From positions 1 through 5,105 of the forward strand of contig DRJN01000456.1 of NCBI GenBank assembly GCA_011052165.1: a stretch of DNA of 5,105 nucleotides, in the 5' to 3' direction. A program made the position numbers and the translations under genes. The stretch comes from Gammaproteobacteria bacterium (GTDB lineage Bacteria; Pseudomonadota; Gammaproteobacteria; UBA6429; Thiohalophilaceae). Within the stretch, counting starts at the first letter, position 1. Each line of letters begins with the position of its first letter. Positions 5,073 to 5,105 of the stretch are shown in pieces. The notes below the pieces were generated by a model. It was not told where the DNA came from and searched no databases. It was given only the letters and a program-made list of their open reading frames with translations.

Positions 5073-5105
5073 GTAGGGTGGGCACGGTGTTTGTGCCCAC
5101 GCGGA
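5073..5105. repeat. GTAGGGTGGGCAC-type palindromic repeat, cut by window edge
   Basis: GTGGGCAC (5078-5085) and GTGCCCAC (5093-5100) form a perfect 8-bp stem around the loop GGTGTTT. The surrounding GGTAGGGTGGGCAC and GTGCCCACGCGGA match a very common proteobacterial intergenic repeat that I remember as REP-like. It begins 11 bp after the metF stop. No T-run follows within the window, so terminator function cannot be judged. It may continue beyond 5105. Confidence 0.75.

Overview
The window carries most of an activated-methyl (S-adenosylmethionine) cycle. On the + strand, in order, are metK (SAM synthetase), a SAH riboswitch, ahcY (S-adenosylhomocysteine hydrolase) and metF (methylenetetrahydrofolate reductase). 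To the left, on the - strand, are a thioredoxin-fold redoxin gene and the first 45 codons of a transketolase gene. The MetK and transketolase sequences closely resemble the E. coli proteins as I remember them. SAH is handled by AhcY rather than by a Pfs/LuxS route, and ahcY has a SAH riboswitch. Together these suggest a gammaproteobacterium outside the enterics, or a close relative. No rRNA or other phylogenetic marker is present, so this is an inference.

Layout. 1-136: 5' end of tkt (- strand). 137-510: 374 bp without a gene, holding a perfect 7+2+7 palindrome (451-466) and a GC-rich hairpin (295-316). 511-1065: redoxin (- strand). 1066-1235: divergent promoter region. 1236-2396: metK. 2403-2523: a palindromic repeat built of CGCARAG-type units, with a second palindrome of a different family inside it. 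2500-2528: a good sigma70-like promoter whose -35 lies in the right arm of that repeat. 2536-2624: SAH riboswitch. 2622-2657: a helix that would hide the ahcY ribosome binding site. 2659-4080: ahcY. 4097-4175: a second copy of the CGCARAG palindrome, with 38-nt arms. 4216-5061: metF. 5073-5105: a third type of palindromic repeat, running to the window edge.

How the genes work together. MetK makes SAM from methionine and ATP. Methyltransferases turn SAM into SAH. AhcY splits SAH into adenosine and homocysteine. MetF makes the 5-methyltetrahydrofolate that a methionine synthase (not in the window) needs to remethylate homocysteine. SAH inhibits methyltransferases, so a SAH-sensing RNA in front of ahcY makes sense as a switch that turns clearance on when SAH builds up.

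The genes are ordinary. The parts most worth a second look are the regulatory DNA around ahcY, where a repeat appears to supply part of the promoter and an anti-Shine-Dalgarno helix overlaps the riboswitch pseudoknot strand, and the fact that every gap downstream of metK carries a palindromic repeat. I found no wholly new gene system.
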